Position numbers and translations under genes: made by a program. A stretch of 55,104 bases of DNA. Origin: Brevibacterium epidermidis NBRC 14811. GTDB lineage: Bacteria; Actinomycetota; Actinomycetes; Actinomycetales; Brevibacteriaceae. The notes under the pieces were generated by a model. The model had not been told where the DNA came from. It made no database searches and worked only from the letters and a program-made list of their open reading frames with translations. Each line of letters starts with the position of its first letter. Positions within the stretch are counted from its first letter, which is position 1. Location of the stretch: contig NZ_BCSJ01000007.1 of NCBI RefSeq assembly GCF_001570805.1, positions 1 through 55,104 of the forward strand, given 5' to 3'. Shown here piece by piece: positions 17,542-25,927 of this stretch.

Positions 17542-17561
17542 ATGCGGCACAGCCGCCGCAT
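17542..17561 (+). repeat. 7-bp inverted repeat before the APC permease gene
   Basis: ATGCGGC and GCCGCAT are separated by ACAGCC. It lies 17 bases before the GTG start and could be an operator or a short leader hairpin. Confidence 0.35.
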
Positions 17562-17577
17562 CGGACACGGAGGAATC

Positions 17578-19011
17578 GTGAGCGACAAAGAACCCACGAC
17601 GACAATCGATGCCGGTGACGGACAGCAGCCGGAGACCCTCAAGAGGGTCATGGGGCCGAAGCTGCTGCTTCTGTTCATCGTCGGTGACATCCTCGGAACC
17701 GGCGTCTACGCCCTGACCGGCAAGGTTGCAGGGCAGGTCGGCGGTGCCGGTTGGGCGCCGGTGATCCTCGCCTTCCTCATCGCGCTGATCACCGCGTTCT
17801 CCTATATGGAGCTAGTGACGAAGTATCCGCAGGCCGCGGGTGCTGCGCTGTATACGCACAAGGCGTTCGGGATCCACTTCGTGACGTTCCTCGTCGCCTT
17901 CGCCGTGCTCAGCTCCGGGATCACCTCGGCGTCGACGGCGTCGAACGTCTTCGCCGCAAACCTCGTGGCCGGCTTCGGTTGGGACATATCGGGCACCGGG
18001 GTGATGTGGATTGCGCTGGCGTTCCTCGCCCTCATCGCGCTCATCAACCTCCGCGGAGTCGGCGAGAGCGTGTGGTTCAACGTCGTCCTCACCCTCATCG
18101 AGCTCAGCGGTCTGCTGCTGGTCATCGTCGTCGGCTTCTTCGCGCTCGGTTCGGGCGATGCGGACTTCTCGCGCGTGATGATCTTCGAGACCGAAGGCGA
18201 CAAGAGCGTGTTCCTCGCGGTCACCGGTGCCACTGCGCTCGCCTTCTTCTCCATGGTCGGCTTCGAGGATTCGGTCAACATGGTCGAGGAGACGAAGGAC
18301 CCGAGCGTGTTCCCGAAGATCATGCTCTCGGGTCTGACGATCACGGGCATCATCTACGTCCTCGTCTCACTCGTCACCGTCGCGGCCGTGCCCATCGGCG
18401 TGCTCACCGAGAGCGAGACGCCGCTGCTCGAGGTCGTCCGTGAGGGCGCCCCGGGCTTGCCGATCGATACGATCTTCCCGTTCATGACGATGTTCGCCGT
18501 CGCGAACTCGGCGCTGATCAACATGCTCATGGCCAGCCGCCTGCTGTACGGAATGTCCAAGCAGGATGTGCTCCCGCCCGTGTTCGCGAAGGTCATGGCC
18601 GGTCGTCGGTCGCCGTGGGTGTCGATCCTCTTCACGACGCTCATCGCCTTCGCGCTCATCTTCGTCGTGTCCACCGTCCTTCCCGACACGGTGACCGCGT
18701 CCCTGGGCGGCACCACCTCACTGCTGCTGTTGGCCGTGTTCGCCGTCGTCAACGTCGCCGTGCTCATCCTGCGCAAGGACAAGTCCGGGAACCCCAACCA
18801 CTTCAAGGCGCCGACGGTTCTGCCGTGGATCGGCGTCATCACCTGCGTGTTCCTCGTCGGTCCGTGGGCCCGCCTCGACGAGCTCATCCAGTATCAGATC
18901 GCAGCGGCGCTTGTCGGAATCGGCGTCGTCCTGTGGATCATCACGTGGTTCTGGAACCGTTCGACGAAGGGCACGAGCACCCGGTTCCGCAATCCCGAAG
19001 AGCTGACGTGA
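17578..19011 (+). CDS. APC-superfamily amino acid permease
   Basis: A 477-residue transporter with about twelve transmembrane helices. TM1 carries the unwound substrate/cation motif GDILGTGVYALTG. Later segments VGFEDSVNMVEETKDP (TM6 region) and ANSALINMLMASRLLYGMSKQ (TM8 region) are typical of amino-acid/polyamine permeases. The start is GTG 17578, with GGAGG seven bases upstream. It follows the island in the same direction after a 105-base gap and may import or export an amino acid released there. Substrate specificity cannot be read. Confidence 0.88.
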   Translation: MSDKEPTTTIDAGDGQQPETLKRVMGPKLLLLFIVGDILGTGVYALTGKVAGQVGGAGWAPVILAFLIALITAFSYMELVTKYPQAAGAALYTHKAFGIHFVTFLVAFAVLSSGITSASTASNVFAANLVAGFGWDISGTGVMWIALAFLALIALINLRGVGESVWFNVVLTLIELSGLLLVIVVGFFALGSGDADFSRVMIFETEGDKSVFLAVTGATALAFFSMVGFEDSVNMVEETKDPSVFPKIMLSGLTITGIIYVLVSLVTVAAVPIGVLTESETPLLEVVREGAPGLPIDTIFPFMTMFAVANSALINMLMASRLLYGMSKQDVLPPVFAKVMAGRRSPWVSILFTTLIAFALIFVVSTVLPDTVTASLGGTTSLLLLAVFAVVNVAVLILRKDKSGNPNHFKAPTVLPWIGVITCVFLVGPWARLDELIQYQIAAALVGIGVVLWIITWFWNRSTKGTSTRFRNPEELT

Positions 19012-19336
19012 ATGACGTGAGGCGATCCCCTCGCCGAGGCGGTGCGCCGTCCCGTGAGGACGCCTCCTTGCCGAATCGGTCCGCCATCACGTGCGGACGG
19101 CCCCACACCGAGGTGGCCCAGCGATCCCGCCTCGACGTGCACCGCGGCTGCGGTGCGGTCACCGTCCATTGCCGAGGCGGTGCCCTCCTTTGCCAGGACC
19201 ATGCGGTCCTGCACCGGGACGGTGCGGTTCGGGCCGCCCACCGACCCATGTCTGTATCGCTCGATATGCTGGGACGGTAGTAGGTTCCCGACCTGCGCAC
19301 TCGGATCCAAACAGCTCAATCCAATGAAGGTGAAAA
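19012..19336. other. 325-base gene-free spacer with motif copies and a hairpin
   Basis: No credible gene. It holds two exact copies of CCGAGGCGG (19034 and 19172) and one variant CCGAGGTGG (about 19109), and a 7-bp stem (GCACCGC/GCGGTGC, 19139-19156). Near 19264 TATGCT is a possible -10 for the stress-protein gene, whose leader ends in the AAGGTGA ribosome site. Confidence 0.5.
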
Positions 19337-19732
19337 ATGACAGTACTCGTCGGTTACGTCAACAATCCCGCCGGACACGCTGCTCTCGATGCGGGCATCG
19401 CGCAGGCGAAGAAGGACGGCAAGGAACTCGTCGTCGTCAATGCGTCACGCTCGGCGCAGCGCAGCGACTCCTACCGCCTCGGCGAGGGGGAGCTCAAGTC
19501 GGTCAACAACTATCTGAGCAGGGCGGACGTCGAATTCCGCGTGCTGACATTGGGCAGCGAATACGACCCGGCCGAACAGATCCTCGACACCGCCACCGAG
19601 GTGGGAGCCGAGCTGATCGTGCTCGGAACCCGGAAGCGCACCCCGGTCGGGAAGTTCCTGCTCGGGTCGACCATTCAGAAGGTCATCCTCGACGCCGAAG
19701 CTCCGGTGCTGTGCGTCAAAGCCGCACACTGA
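19337..19732 (+). CDS. Universal stress protein (UspA domain)
   Basis: A 131-residue single UspA domain. The N-terminal strand TVLVGYVNNPAG and the C-terminal nucleotide-loop region GTRKRTPVGKFLLGST then EAPVLCVK are diagnostic. In ATP-binding members the loop reads GxxG before the GS/T; here the second Gly position is Lys (GTRK), so nucleotide binding may be weakened. An AAGGTGA site precedes the ATG. It is monocistronic, with a hairpin terminator after it. Confidence 0.88.
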   Translation: MTVLVGYVNNPAGHAALDAGIAQAKKDGKELVVVNASRSAQRSDSYRLGEGELKSVNNYLSRADVEFRVLTLGSEYDPAEQILDTATEVGAELIVLGTRKRTPVGKFLLGSTIQKVILDAEAPVLCVKAAH

Positions 19733-19745
19733 GGGCCTGACAGCT

Positions 19746-19778
19746 GCGGCGGTGGCCCGCGAAAACGGGCCACGCCGC
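19746..19778. terminator. Bidirectional hairpin terminator
   Basis: GCGGC plus GTGGCCCG pairs with CGGGCCAC plus GCCGC around a CGAAAA loop, with one bulged G. It lies between convergent genes (stress protein and flavoprotein) and can serve both. Confidence 0.7.
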
Positions 19779-19807
19779 GGTCGCGTGACTCCTGTTTCGT
19801 GCTTGCC

Positions 19808-20836
19808 TCAGCGGAGCCGTTCCATGATGAGGTCGGCGTTGACATGCGCGCCGGCCATCACGCCGCTGGCGGTGCTGGCCACGACCACTGCCGACACGTC
19901 AGCGCTGTTGCCGACCGCCCAGACGCCGGGCACATCGGTCTGCCCTGCCATCTGGGTGGGAATGTAGGTGCCCATCCCGCTCGGGTGAGCGACGACTTCG
20001 CCGCCGAGTTGGGAGAACAGTTCGGCATTCGCTCGCCCATACGTCCCGACGGTGAGCGCATCGAAGGTGAGCGTGCTCGCTTCGCCCGCAGATTCGCCTG
20101 CCACCAGCGAAACGACGGTTCCGGACTCGGTGCGGGCCACCTCGGTGACGGTGGAATCGATGTACTCGATGCCGAGCGTATCGAGCATTGCCTCCTGCTC
20201 GGAATCAGGAGCGGGAGCATTGTGGCGAATGAAGCTGACTCGGTCGCTGAGCTGGGAGAACAACATCGCCTGGTGGTATGACATAGCCGTCGTGCCGATG
20301 ACGCCGATGCGCTGTCCACGCACTTCGTACCCGTGGCAGTAGGGGCAGTGCAGGACGGTGTCGCCCCATCCTTCCGCGAGGCCAGGGATATCCGGAAGTT
20401 CATCGCTCAGACCTGTGGCGATGATGATGCGGCGGGCCCTGATCTCGACCCCCGCCGAGGTGGTCAGTTCGAATCGATGCCGCGGAGCAGCCTCAGCGGG
20501 GTTGGGCTCCGATACGAGATTGTGCGCTTGTCGGACTGTCGCGTTGATGACGGTGACACCGTACTCTTCGGCTTCGGCGCGACCTTTCTCCACGAGATCT
20601 TGCGGTCTGACCCCTTCGTGACCGAGGACGTTGTGCGCGTGTGCGCTGGAGGAATTGCGCAGCTGGCCTGCGTCGATGACGACGACGGATCGCAGCGACC
20701 GCGCCAAGGCGATCGAAGCCGCGAGACCTCCTGCGCCACCGCCGATGACGGCGACATCGAAGGCGTTCTGCGCGGATTCGGGGTTCTCGTCGGGTGCGGA
20801 AGGCTGTGAGTTCTCAGGTGCGGTTGGGATGGTCAT
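19808..20836 (-). CDS. Thioredoxin-reductase-like NAD(P)/FAD oxidoreductase
   Basis: A 342-residue flavoprotein of the class II pyridine-nucleotide oxidoreductase fold. The FAD-binding motif VIGGGAGGLAAS is at about 30-41. The redox pair is in CPYCHGYEV near 164-167, and the C-terminal FAD motif is GVWAVGNSADVSAVVVAS. The NADPH-binding GxGxxG is replaced by VIGTTAMSY, so nucleotide use is uncertain. The ATG at 20836 has AGGAGAATC immediately upstream; an upstream extension in the same frame lacks conservation. It is divergent from an XRE-cupin regulator that may control it. Confidence 0.85.
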   Translation of the reverse strand: MTIPTAPENSQPSAPDENPESAQNAFDVAVIGGGAGGLAASIALARSLRSVVVIDAGQLRNSSSAHAHNVLGHEGVRPQDLVEKGRAEAEEYGVTVINATVRQAHNLVSEPNPAEAAPRHRFELTTSAGVEIRARRIIIATGLSDELPDIPGLAEGWGDTVLHCPYCHGYEVRGQRIGVIGTTAMSYHQAMLFSQLSDRVSFIRHNAPAPDSEQEAMLDTLGIEYIDSTVTEVARTESGTVVSLVAGESAGEASTLTFDALTVGTYGRANAELFSQLGGEVVAHPSGMGTYIPTQMAGQTDVPGVWAVGNSADVSAVVVASTASGVMAGAHVNADLIMERLR

Positions 20837-21072
20837 GATTCTCCTGTGCGGGGACGGGTGATTGGAGCGTGGGTGGTGCGGTGGTGACTGGTAGATGTTG
20901 GACTGGACCGAGCCCGGCGTCGGTGAGGTTGGAGCCCGGTGTTGGTGGGGTAGGAACTCGGTTCTGATGAATTCTGAGCTCGGCGCTTGTAAGTCTGGAA
21001 CTCGGTTTCGACGTGCCCGGGATTCGGTGCCATTTTGAGTGTGCTTCCCGTGCGCATGAAAGTGCAAACACA

Positions 21073-21089
21073 TTTGCTGAAACAGCAAA
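21073..21089 (+). promoter_or_regulatory. Palindromic operator candidate before the XRE-cupin gene
   Basis: TTTGCTG-AAA-CAGCAAA is a perfect inverted repeat; flanking ACA/TGT extends it to about 10 bp per arm with one extra base. It covers the -35 position of the promoter whose -10 is CATGCT (21096-21101), six bases before the ATG. This is the expected layout for autorepression. Confidence 0.55.
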
Positions 21090-21107
21090 ATGTGCCATGC
21101 TGTGGGC

Positions 21108-21794
21108 ATGGCAGAGTCGAAGGAATCAGGTAGGCGGACGAATCGCGGTGCGACGGGTGAGCGGGGAACTCATGCGGCAGACCGAATATCGGACATCCTC
21201 GCCGATGGGCCCGCGCCGATCGAGGCTGAGGAGGCCATTAGACAGTCGCTGGCTGGCGTCGGCGCCCGCCTGCGAGGACTGCGGCAGGAGCAGGGGCGCA
21301 CTCTGGAAGAGGTGGCCGAACTGGCTGGGATGTCGACGAGTACGTTGTCCCGTTTGGAATCCGGGAAGCGCAAGCCGAGCTTGGAGCTGCTGCTGCCGCT
21401 GGCCGGGGTCTATGGGCTCCCGCTCGATGAACTGGTGGGGACTCCGCCGATCGGGGATCCGCGCATTCATATCTCGCCGCGGAAGTTCCATGACCAGACG
21501 GTCTTGCCCCTCAGCCGCGGGGCGATCGGGGTGCAGGCGTTCAAGCACATCGTCGATGGTCGGCAGACGCCGAAGCTCGGGTCGCTGAAGACTCACCCCG
21601 GGTTCGAATGGGTGTATGTGATTCGTGGTCGACTCACCCTCATCCTCGGCGATCGGACGATGATCCTCAGTGCTGGTGAGGCCGCCGAGTTCGATACTCG
21701 TTCTCCTCACTGGTTCGGGGGAGCCGACGACGGTGGCGTCGAATATCTCAGTCTCTTCGGTCCTGAGGGACAGCGCGTTCATATGAAGAGCTGA
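21108..21794 (+). CDS. XRE-family regulator with C-terminal cupin domain
   Basis: A 228-residue transcription factor. Residues about 48-105 are an XRE helix-turn-helix (LRGLRQEQGRTLEEVAELAGM then STSTLSRLESGKRKPSLELL). The C-terminal part is a cupin beta-barrel, recognisable from HPGFEWVYVIRGRLTLILGD, AGEAAEFDTRSPHWFG and the final LSLFG. Such HTH-cupin proteins bind a small ligand in the barrel and often repress an adjacent oxidoreductase or transporter. Its ATG lies six bases below a -10-like CATGCT, indicating a leaderless mRNA. The divergent flavoprotein gene is the obvious co-target. Confidence 0.87.
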   Translation: MAESKESGRRTNRGATGERGTHAADRISDILADGPAPIEAEEAIRQSLAGVGARLRGLRQEQGRTLEEVAELAGMSTSTLSRLESGKRKPSLELLLPLAGVYGLPLDELVGTPPIGDPRIHISPRKFHDQTVLPLSRGAIGVQAFKHIVDGRQTPKLGSLKTHPGFEWVYVIRGRLTLILGDRTMILSAGEAAEFDTRSPHWFGGADDGGVEYLSLFGPEGQRVHMKS

Positions 21795-22099
21795 AGGAGC
21801 GCGTCGCTGATCTCGCGTGAGTGGCGAGCCGTAGCCTTTCTCTCATTGACCGACTTGTCTGCCCACGGTTGAAGTGTCGTTGGCTGGTTGAACGGCCTGT
21901 CCTTGGTGGGATGTCTTCTCTTGAGCGAATCGCCATTCACGATCCGCAAAGTCCCGTCTGACCATAAAAAATAGAAACAACTCGTACAAACTGGAATAAA
22001 ACTCAATTGAATAGTATGAACCTATGGTGTTTGTTCGAATGATGAAATAGAATAAAGCCAAGCCGAACCCATCAACGATGATGAACGGACACAGAGAAA
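21795..22099. other. 305-base spacer, AT-rich in its second half
   Basis: No gene seen. From about 21955 to 22060 the composition drops to mostly A/T, unlike any other stretch in the window, and ends shortly before the DUF222 gene. It contains several possible -10-like hexamers (for example around 22010-22020) but none can be chosen. Confidence 0.5.
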
Positions 22100-24454
22100 A
22101 TGGCTCTCATCCCCGACCGAAGGCACGACGAGTACAACTATTCCGAGGCAGGAAAGCCCTCACCAGCACCACCGACACCTTCTCCGCCAGATTCCCCACC
22201 GGCCGACTGTTCGCCGACTGGCGCGACCTCAGCTTCTCCTTCCGCCCCGCCTGCTGCATCTGCCGAGGGCGACCCCGTCGCGTCCACTTACCGGGAGCTG
22301 CTTGCCGACGCCGGACTGGATCTCACCGGTCATCCCCTCGCCGACAGGTTCGACGGGATTGCCGACAACCTGGCCGATGAGGAGGCAGGTGAGGGTGAAA
22401 TCGGTGCCGATCGCGTCGAACCTCCCGGCTGCGGAGATGCAGTCGGTTCTGAGTCCGATGCGGATGCAGTCGATATTGATGCTGACGGAGATGATTCTCC
22501 ACCTACTGGCGACGGCGTCCTCAGCAGTGACGGTCGTTGGTCGAGTAGAACGACCATGCCGGAGACCGAAGAAGAAGTTCAGGCATGCATCAAAGAGATC
22601 GAAGCGCGCCAAAGCGCATGGATGAAAGCCAAGCGCCAAGAACGAGAGGCCCAGCGAGCCGCCGAACACGAAGAGTACCTGCGGTCGAACCCACAGGCAC
22701 GTGAGGAGTACGAAGAGCTCGAACGCGAAAGAGCCGAGTGGGATGCACACGTCGCTCTATACGAAGAGCGGAAGAAGGCAGAAGAGGAAGCCGAACGTAT
22801 CGCTGAGGCGGAACGCGCTGAACGGCACAAGGCGCTGGCTGAAAGCTTTGATTCGGATTCCGACGCCCATCCGCTGCTTGACGAGTATCGCTGGTCGGAC
22901 CTCAAGCATGTGGCCCCGGAGGTCACCGGCAGCATCGAGAGCCTGAAGCATCTGCTCAATGAGCTCAACGACTTCAGTCGCCCCATGGGGCCCGATGACG
23001 CGGTGACACTCCTCGACGGTCTTGAGACCTTGAACCGTCTGACTGAATCTCTCTCGATCGTGACACTCTCAGTATTCGACCGTGTCGGAACGCCCCGTGA
23101 CTATGGAGCGAAGACGACGAAGGCGCTGGTCCAGCACCGACTCAACGTGTCGGGTCAGGAGGCCTACCGCCGGACCCAGCTCGCCGAATGTCTGGGCAAG
23201 CGCACCAGCATCAGCGGAGAGTCGATCGAAGCGAAGTTTCCCGTCCTCGCTGCTGCTCTGCGCGAAGGCATCCTGTCATCGAATCAAACGTCGACCATTG
23301 CCAAATGCCTGAACAGTCTGCCGCCGAACGTATCGGAAGACGACAAGATCAAGGCCGAGAGTCTTCTCGTGGAGAAAGCTCCGACAGTCCGCGTCTGCGA
23401 TATCCACAGGCTGTTCCAGGAGATCCTGGGCTGGATCGACCCCGACGGCCAAGAGCCCAAGGAGGCAGCCGATCGGGACAACTTCAACGTCAACCTGCGC
23501 CAGATGAAAGACGGTACCTGGACTCTCAAGGGATGTCTCGACGAGGAAACCGGAGGAATCCTCAACGGACTGCTGACCTCTCGCATAAAAACCGATTCTC
23601 AGTCGGACGAGGACACTTGCGCGAATGCAGCAGGCATCGATGCCAGCTTCGCAGACGACGCCCGTCCCGCCGCCGAAAGCGGTGGTGAGAGCGAGAGCGA
23701 CCTCGATCAGGAAGTCGTGGACGCCTATACGGAAGTTCTGCGCGGCGACCGTTCGGACTGCCTCGACCCCTCGCTCAACTTCACCCCGCCGCAGGTCGGT
23801 GCGAATGGAGAGATCCCGCAGGGCGCAGGTGTGAAACAGGATGGCACCCTGGTGGCTATGGCTGCGGAACAGCCGAGTGTCCGCCGTCGCATCTACGAGC
23901 GATTCTCCAGCGTCATCGGCAGCATCGAGATGAACCGCATTAAGGCTGGAGCGGCCTACGCGTTGGTCATCACAGCCAAGGCCGAAGACCTGGCGAACCG
24001 GACGGGCAAGGCCGTCACCGGAGCGGAAGCGCCGTTCCCGATCGATTCCGCTGCTCTGGAAGGACTCAATGGTTCGCTCTTCTTCCATCTCATGAGTGAG
24101 AAAACGAAATCGATGGCATTGGCGACTGAACGACGCCTGGCTACTGAGAAGCAGTTGGCGATCCTCGCCAGCCGCGACCAGGGATGCACATTTCCCGGAT
24201 GCGACACTCCTCCTGGATGGTGCGAAGCGCACCACATCGTCCCATGGGCCAGTAACGGCAAGACCGACATCAACAATCTGACGCTCGCCTGCTCCGCGCA
24301 TCACCACCTGCTCGACTACACCGACTGGGACTGCAGGATGCTCATCGACGGCCGCCCCGCGTGGATACCGCCGGCGAGCATCGATCCGGCGCAGGAACCG
24401 GTGCTCCACGCACGGTTCATTGCACGCGAGATTGGAGAGACCCTTTTCGGCTGA
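22100..24454 (+). CDS. DUF222 and HNH endonuclease domain protein
   Basis: A 784-residue member of the actinobacterial DUF222/HNH (13E12-type) family. Residues about 150-260 are highly charged Glu/Arg-rich and probably helical or coiled-coil. DUF222 follows (about 265-590), with an acidic insertion near 500-545. The C-terminal HNH nuclease has CTFPGCDTPPGWCEAHHIVP, then DINNLTLACSAHHHLLD, with the two zinc CxxC-like pairs partly visible. These genes occur in many copies per genome and are often linked to mobile DNA. Codon use here is less GC-biased than in neighbouring genes, and the upstream spacer is AT-rich, both consistent with acquisition. The biological role is unknown. Confidence 0.88.
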   Translation: MALIPDRRHDEYNYSEAGKPSPAPPTPSPPDSPPADCSPTGATSASPSAPPAASAEGDPVASTYRELLADAGLDLTGHPLADRFDGIADNLADEEAGEGEIGADRVEPPGCGDAVGSESDADAVDIDADGDDSPPTGDGVLSSDGRWSSRTTMPETEEEVQACIKEIEARQSAWMKAKRQEREAQRAAEHEEYLRSNPQAREEYEELERERAEWDAHVALYEERKKAEEEAERIAEAERAERHKALAESFDSDSDAHPLLDEYRWSDLKHVAPEVTGSIESLKHLLNELNDFSRPMGPDDAVTLLDGLETLNRLTESLSIVTLSVFDRVGTPRDYGAKTTKALVQHRLNVSGQEAYRRTQLAECLGKRTSISGESIEAKFPVLAAALREGILSSNQTSTIAKCLNSLPPNVSEDDKIKAESLLVEKAPTVRVCDIHRLFQEILGWIDPDGQEPKEAADRDNFNVNLRQMKDGTWTLKGCLDEETGGILNGLLTSRIKTDSQSDEDTCANAAGIDASFADDARPAAESGGESESDLDQEVVDAYTEVLRGDRSDCLDPSLNFTPPQVGANGEIPQGAGVKQDGTLVAMAAEQPSVRRRIYERFSSVIGSIEMNRIKAGAAYALVITAKAEDLANRTGKAVTGAEAPFPIDSAALEGLNGSLFFHLMSEKTKSMALATERRLATEKQLAILASRDQGCTFPGCDTPPGWCEAHHIVPWASNGKTDINNLTLACSAHHHLLDYTDWDCRMLIDGRPAWIPPASIDPAQEPVLHARFIAREIGETLFG

Positions 24455-24571
24455 TCGCCGCGGCGGCGTCTAGTCAACTGGCCGAAGCCGCAACTGATCT
24501 TCGTTGCGAAACACATTGCGCCTCACACGAGTCGCACGGAATGTTCCGCTTGCATGCAATGTTGATCCGGC

Positions 24572-25657
24572 ATGAAGCTTTCCATCCTTGACCTCGTCCC
24601 TGTCCGCACAGGACAGACAACAGCTGACTCCTTCGCCGCTTCGAAGCAGATCATCGACACTGCTGACAAACTCGGATTCACCCGCTATTGGGTGGCTGAG
24701 CACCACAACATGCCCTCTATCGCATCGACGATGCCTGGGCCCGAGCTCATGCACCTGGGCCAGGGAACACAGCAGATCCGCCTCGGTTCTGGGGGAGTCA
24801 TGCTGCCCAACCATGCTCCGTTGGCAGTCGCTGAACTCTTCGCCCTCCTGTCGGCGGTCTTTGGCGACCGCATCGATCTGGGAATCGGGCGCGCCCCGGG
24901 GACGGATCCGATCACCTCGGCGGCAATGCGGGGCCACCTCGGTGAAGGACGGATGGTCGACCGCGAAGGACGCGCCATCGATCCCGTCGAACAATTCCCT
25001 CGACACGTGATCGACACCCTCAGCCTCATGCAGCCTGAAGGGATGCGCGTTCCGCTCCACGGCGGGCGCGAGCACGTGCTCAAGGCGACTCCAGCCGCAG
25101 CTCCGGGAACGCAGCCGTTGCCTTGGCTCCTCGGGTCGTCAGGCTACTCCGCGCGGCTGGCAGCTGAACTTGGCATGCCCTATGTCTTCGCCAACCACTT
25201 CGCATCCGGTGCCACCACCGGAATGAAGATCTACCGCGACAACTTCACACCGGGTGCCTACGGAGATAAACCGCAGACCTTCGTCACAGCCAACCTTGTC
25301 GTCGCCCCCACCGAGGAAGAAGCACAGCTGCGCTCGGAACCCTTCATGCTGCAGATGGCCCGAATGCGCACCGGCGGACCGATGGAGAAACTGCACCTGG
25401 CCGGCGACGACATCCGCTCGGTGATGACCGACCAAGAACGAATGGTCGGCGAAGAGCTCTCCAACAACTGGATCATCGGTGACCCGAAATCTGCGGCCGC
25501 GCAGCTCGAGGAGCTGGCCGAGCGGTTCGATGTCGACGAGATCATGATCCAGCCGATCGCTGGCGCCATGAAAGGCGAAGACGTGCGCGAAGACCCGGGC
25601 CGGATTCAGACGATCGAGCTGCTGGCCGCCGAATTCCTCGGTGGAGTCAACGTCTGA
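24572..25657 (+). CDS. LLM-class (luciferase-like) flavin-dependent oxidoreductase
   Basis: A 361-residue bacterial-luciferase-fold monooxygenase, group MsnO8-like. Landmarks are SILDLVPVRTGQ at the N-terminus, TRYWVAEHHNMPSIAS, LGSGGVMLPNHAPLAVAE, DRIDLGIGRAPGTDP and WLLGSSGYSARLAAELGMPYVFANHF. It uses reduced flavin supplied by a separate reductase. The ATG at 24572 has only a weak ribosome site. It stands alone, so the substrate is open. Confidence 0.88.
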   Translation: MKLSILDLVPVRTGQTTADSFAASKQIIDTADKLGFTRYWVAEHHNMPSIASTMPGPELMHLGQGTQQIRLGSGGVMLPNHAPLAVAELFALLSAVFGDRIDLGIGRAPGTDPITSAAMRGHLGEGRMVDREGRAIDPVEQFPRHVIDTLSLMQPEGMRVPLHGGREHVLKATPAAAPGTQPLPWLLGSSGYSARLAAELGMPYVFANHFASGATTGMKIYRDNFTPGAYGDKPQTFVTANLVVAPTEEEAQLRSEPFMLQMARMRTGGPMEKLHLAGDDIRSVMTDQERMVGEELSNNWIIGDPKSAAAQLEELAERFDVDEIMIQPIAGAMKGEDVREDPGRIQTIELLAAEFLGGVNV

Positions 25658-25733
25658 CTTGAGGTGATTCGAAGTCTCAGCTCAGCATCGATTCGAGCAA
25701 GTGGACTTCAATCCACGATCAGTCCGCGTTATC

Positions 25734-25771
25734 CTGTCACAGTGTCATGAATGCTGACAGTCGTGTGACAG
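25734..25771 (+). repeat. Inverted and direct TGTCACA-type repeats at the NlpC/P60 promoter
   Basis: CTGTCACA (25734-25741) and its complement TGTGACAG (25764-25771) form an 8-bp inverted repeat; GTCACA and GTCATG also repeat directly eight bases apart (25736, 25744). The block overlaps the -35 box at 25754. It resembles GTCACA-type sites bound by the actinobacterial regulator MtrA near wall-hydrolase genes, but this identification is inference. Confidence 0.35.
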
Positions 25772-25781
25772 CCAGTAGAAT
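25754..25781 (+). promoter_or_regulatory. Promoter of the NlpC/P60 gene
   Basis: CTGACA (25754-25759), a 16-base spacer, and TAGAAT (25776-25781) match a sigma-70/SigA-type promoter well. It implies a leader of about 140 bases before the start at 25928. Confidence 0.5.
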
Positions 25782-25811
25782 CGACACCGTACAGGGACTC
25801 TTCTCCAGCGT

Positions 25812-25927
25812 GGTCACTCCTTTCGGAGGGACCGAGTCGGAAATGAAAACTGTACGCCGAATGCGCTCGCGCACCTTCGGAGACTTCCCCCACGCGGGCC
25901 TGCGGCCCGCAGACCGAAAGAGAAATA
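25812..25927 (+). ncRNA. Structured 5' leader of the NlpC/P60 mRNA
   Basis: Three pairings are visible: a hairpin GGTC-A-CTCC/GGAG-G-GACC with TTTC loop (25812-25833); a perfect 7-bp hairpin GCGGGCC/GGCCCGC with loop TGC (25894-25910); and a possible long-range 7-bp pairing of CTTTCGG (25820-25826) with CCGAAAG (25914-25920), which touches the ribosome site. The first hairpin and the long-range helix are mutually exclusive. It lacks the conserved core of the ydaO/c-di-AMP riboswitch that precedes such genes in other actinobacteria. Confidence 0.35.

Noticed and set aside
25782..25927. ydaO-type c-di-AMP riboswitch before the NlpC/P60 gene
   Set aside because: The position is right, but the conserved core (GGGGGACCCA/GGUGAAUC-type segments) is not visible. 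Only the presence of structure is claimed.
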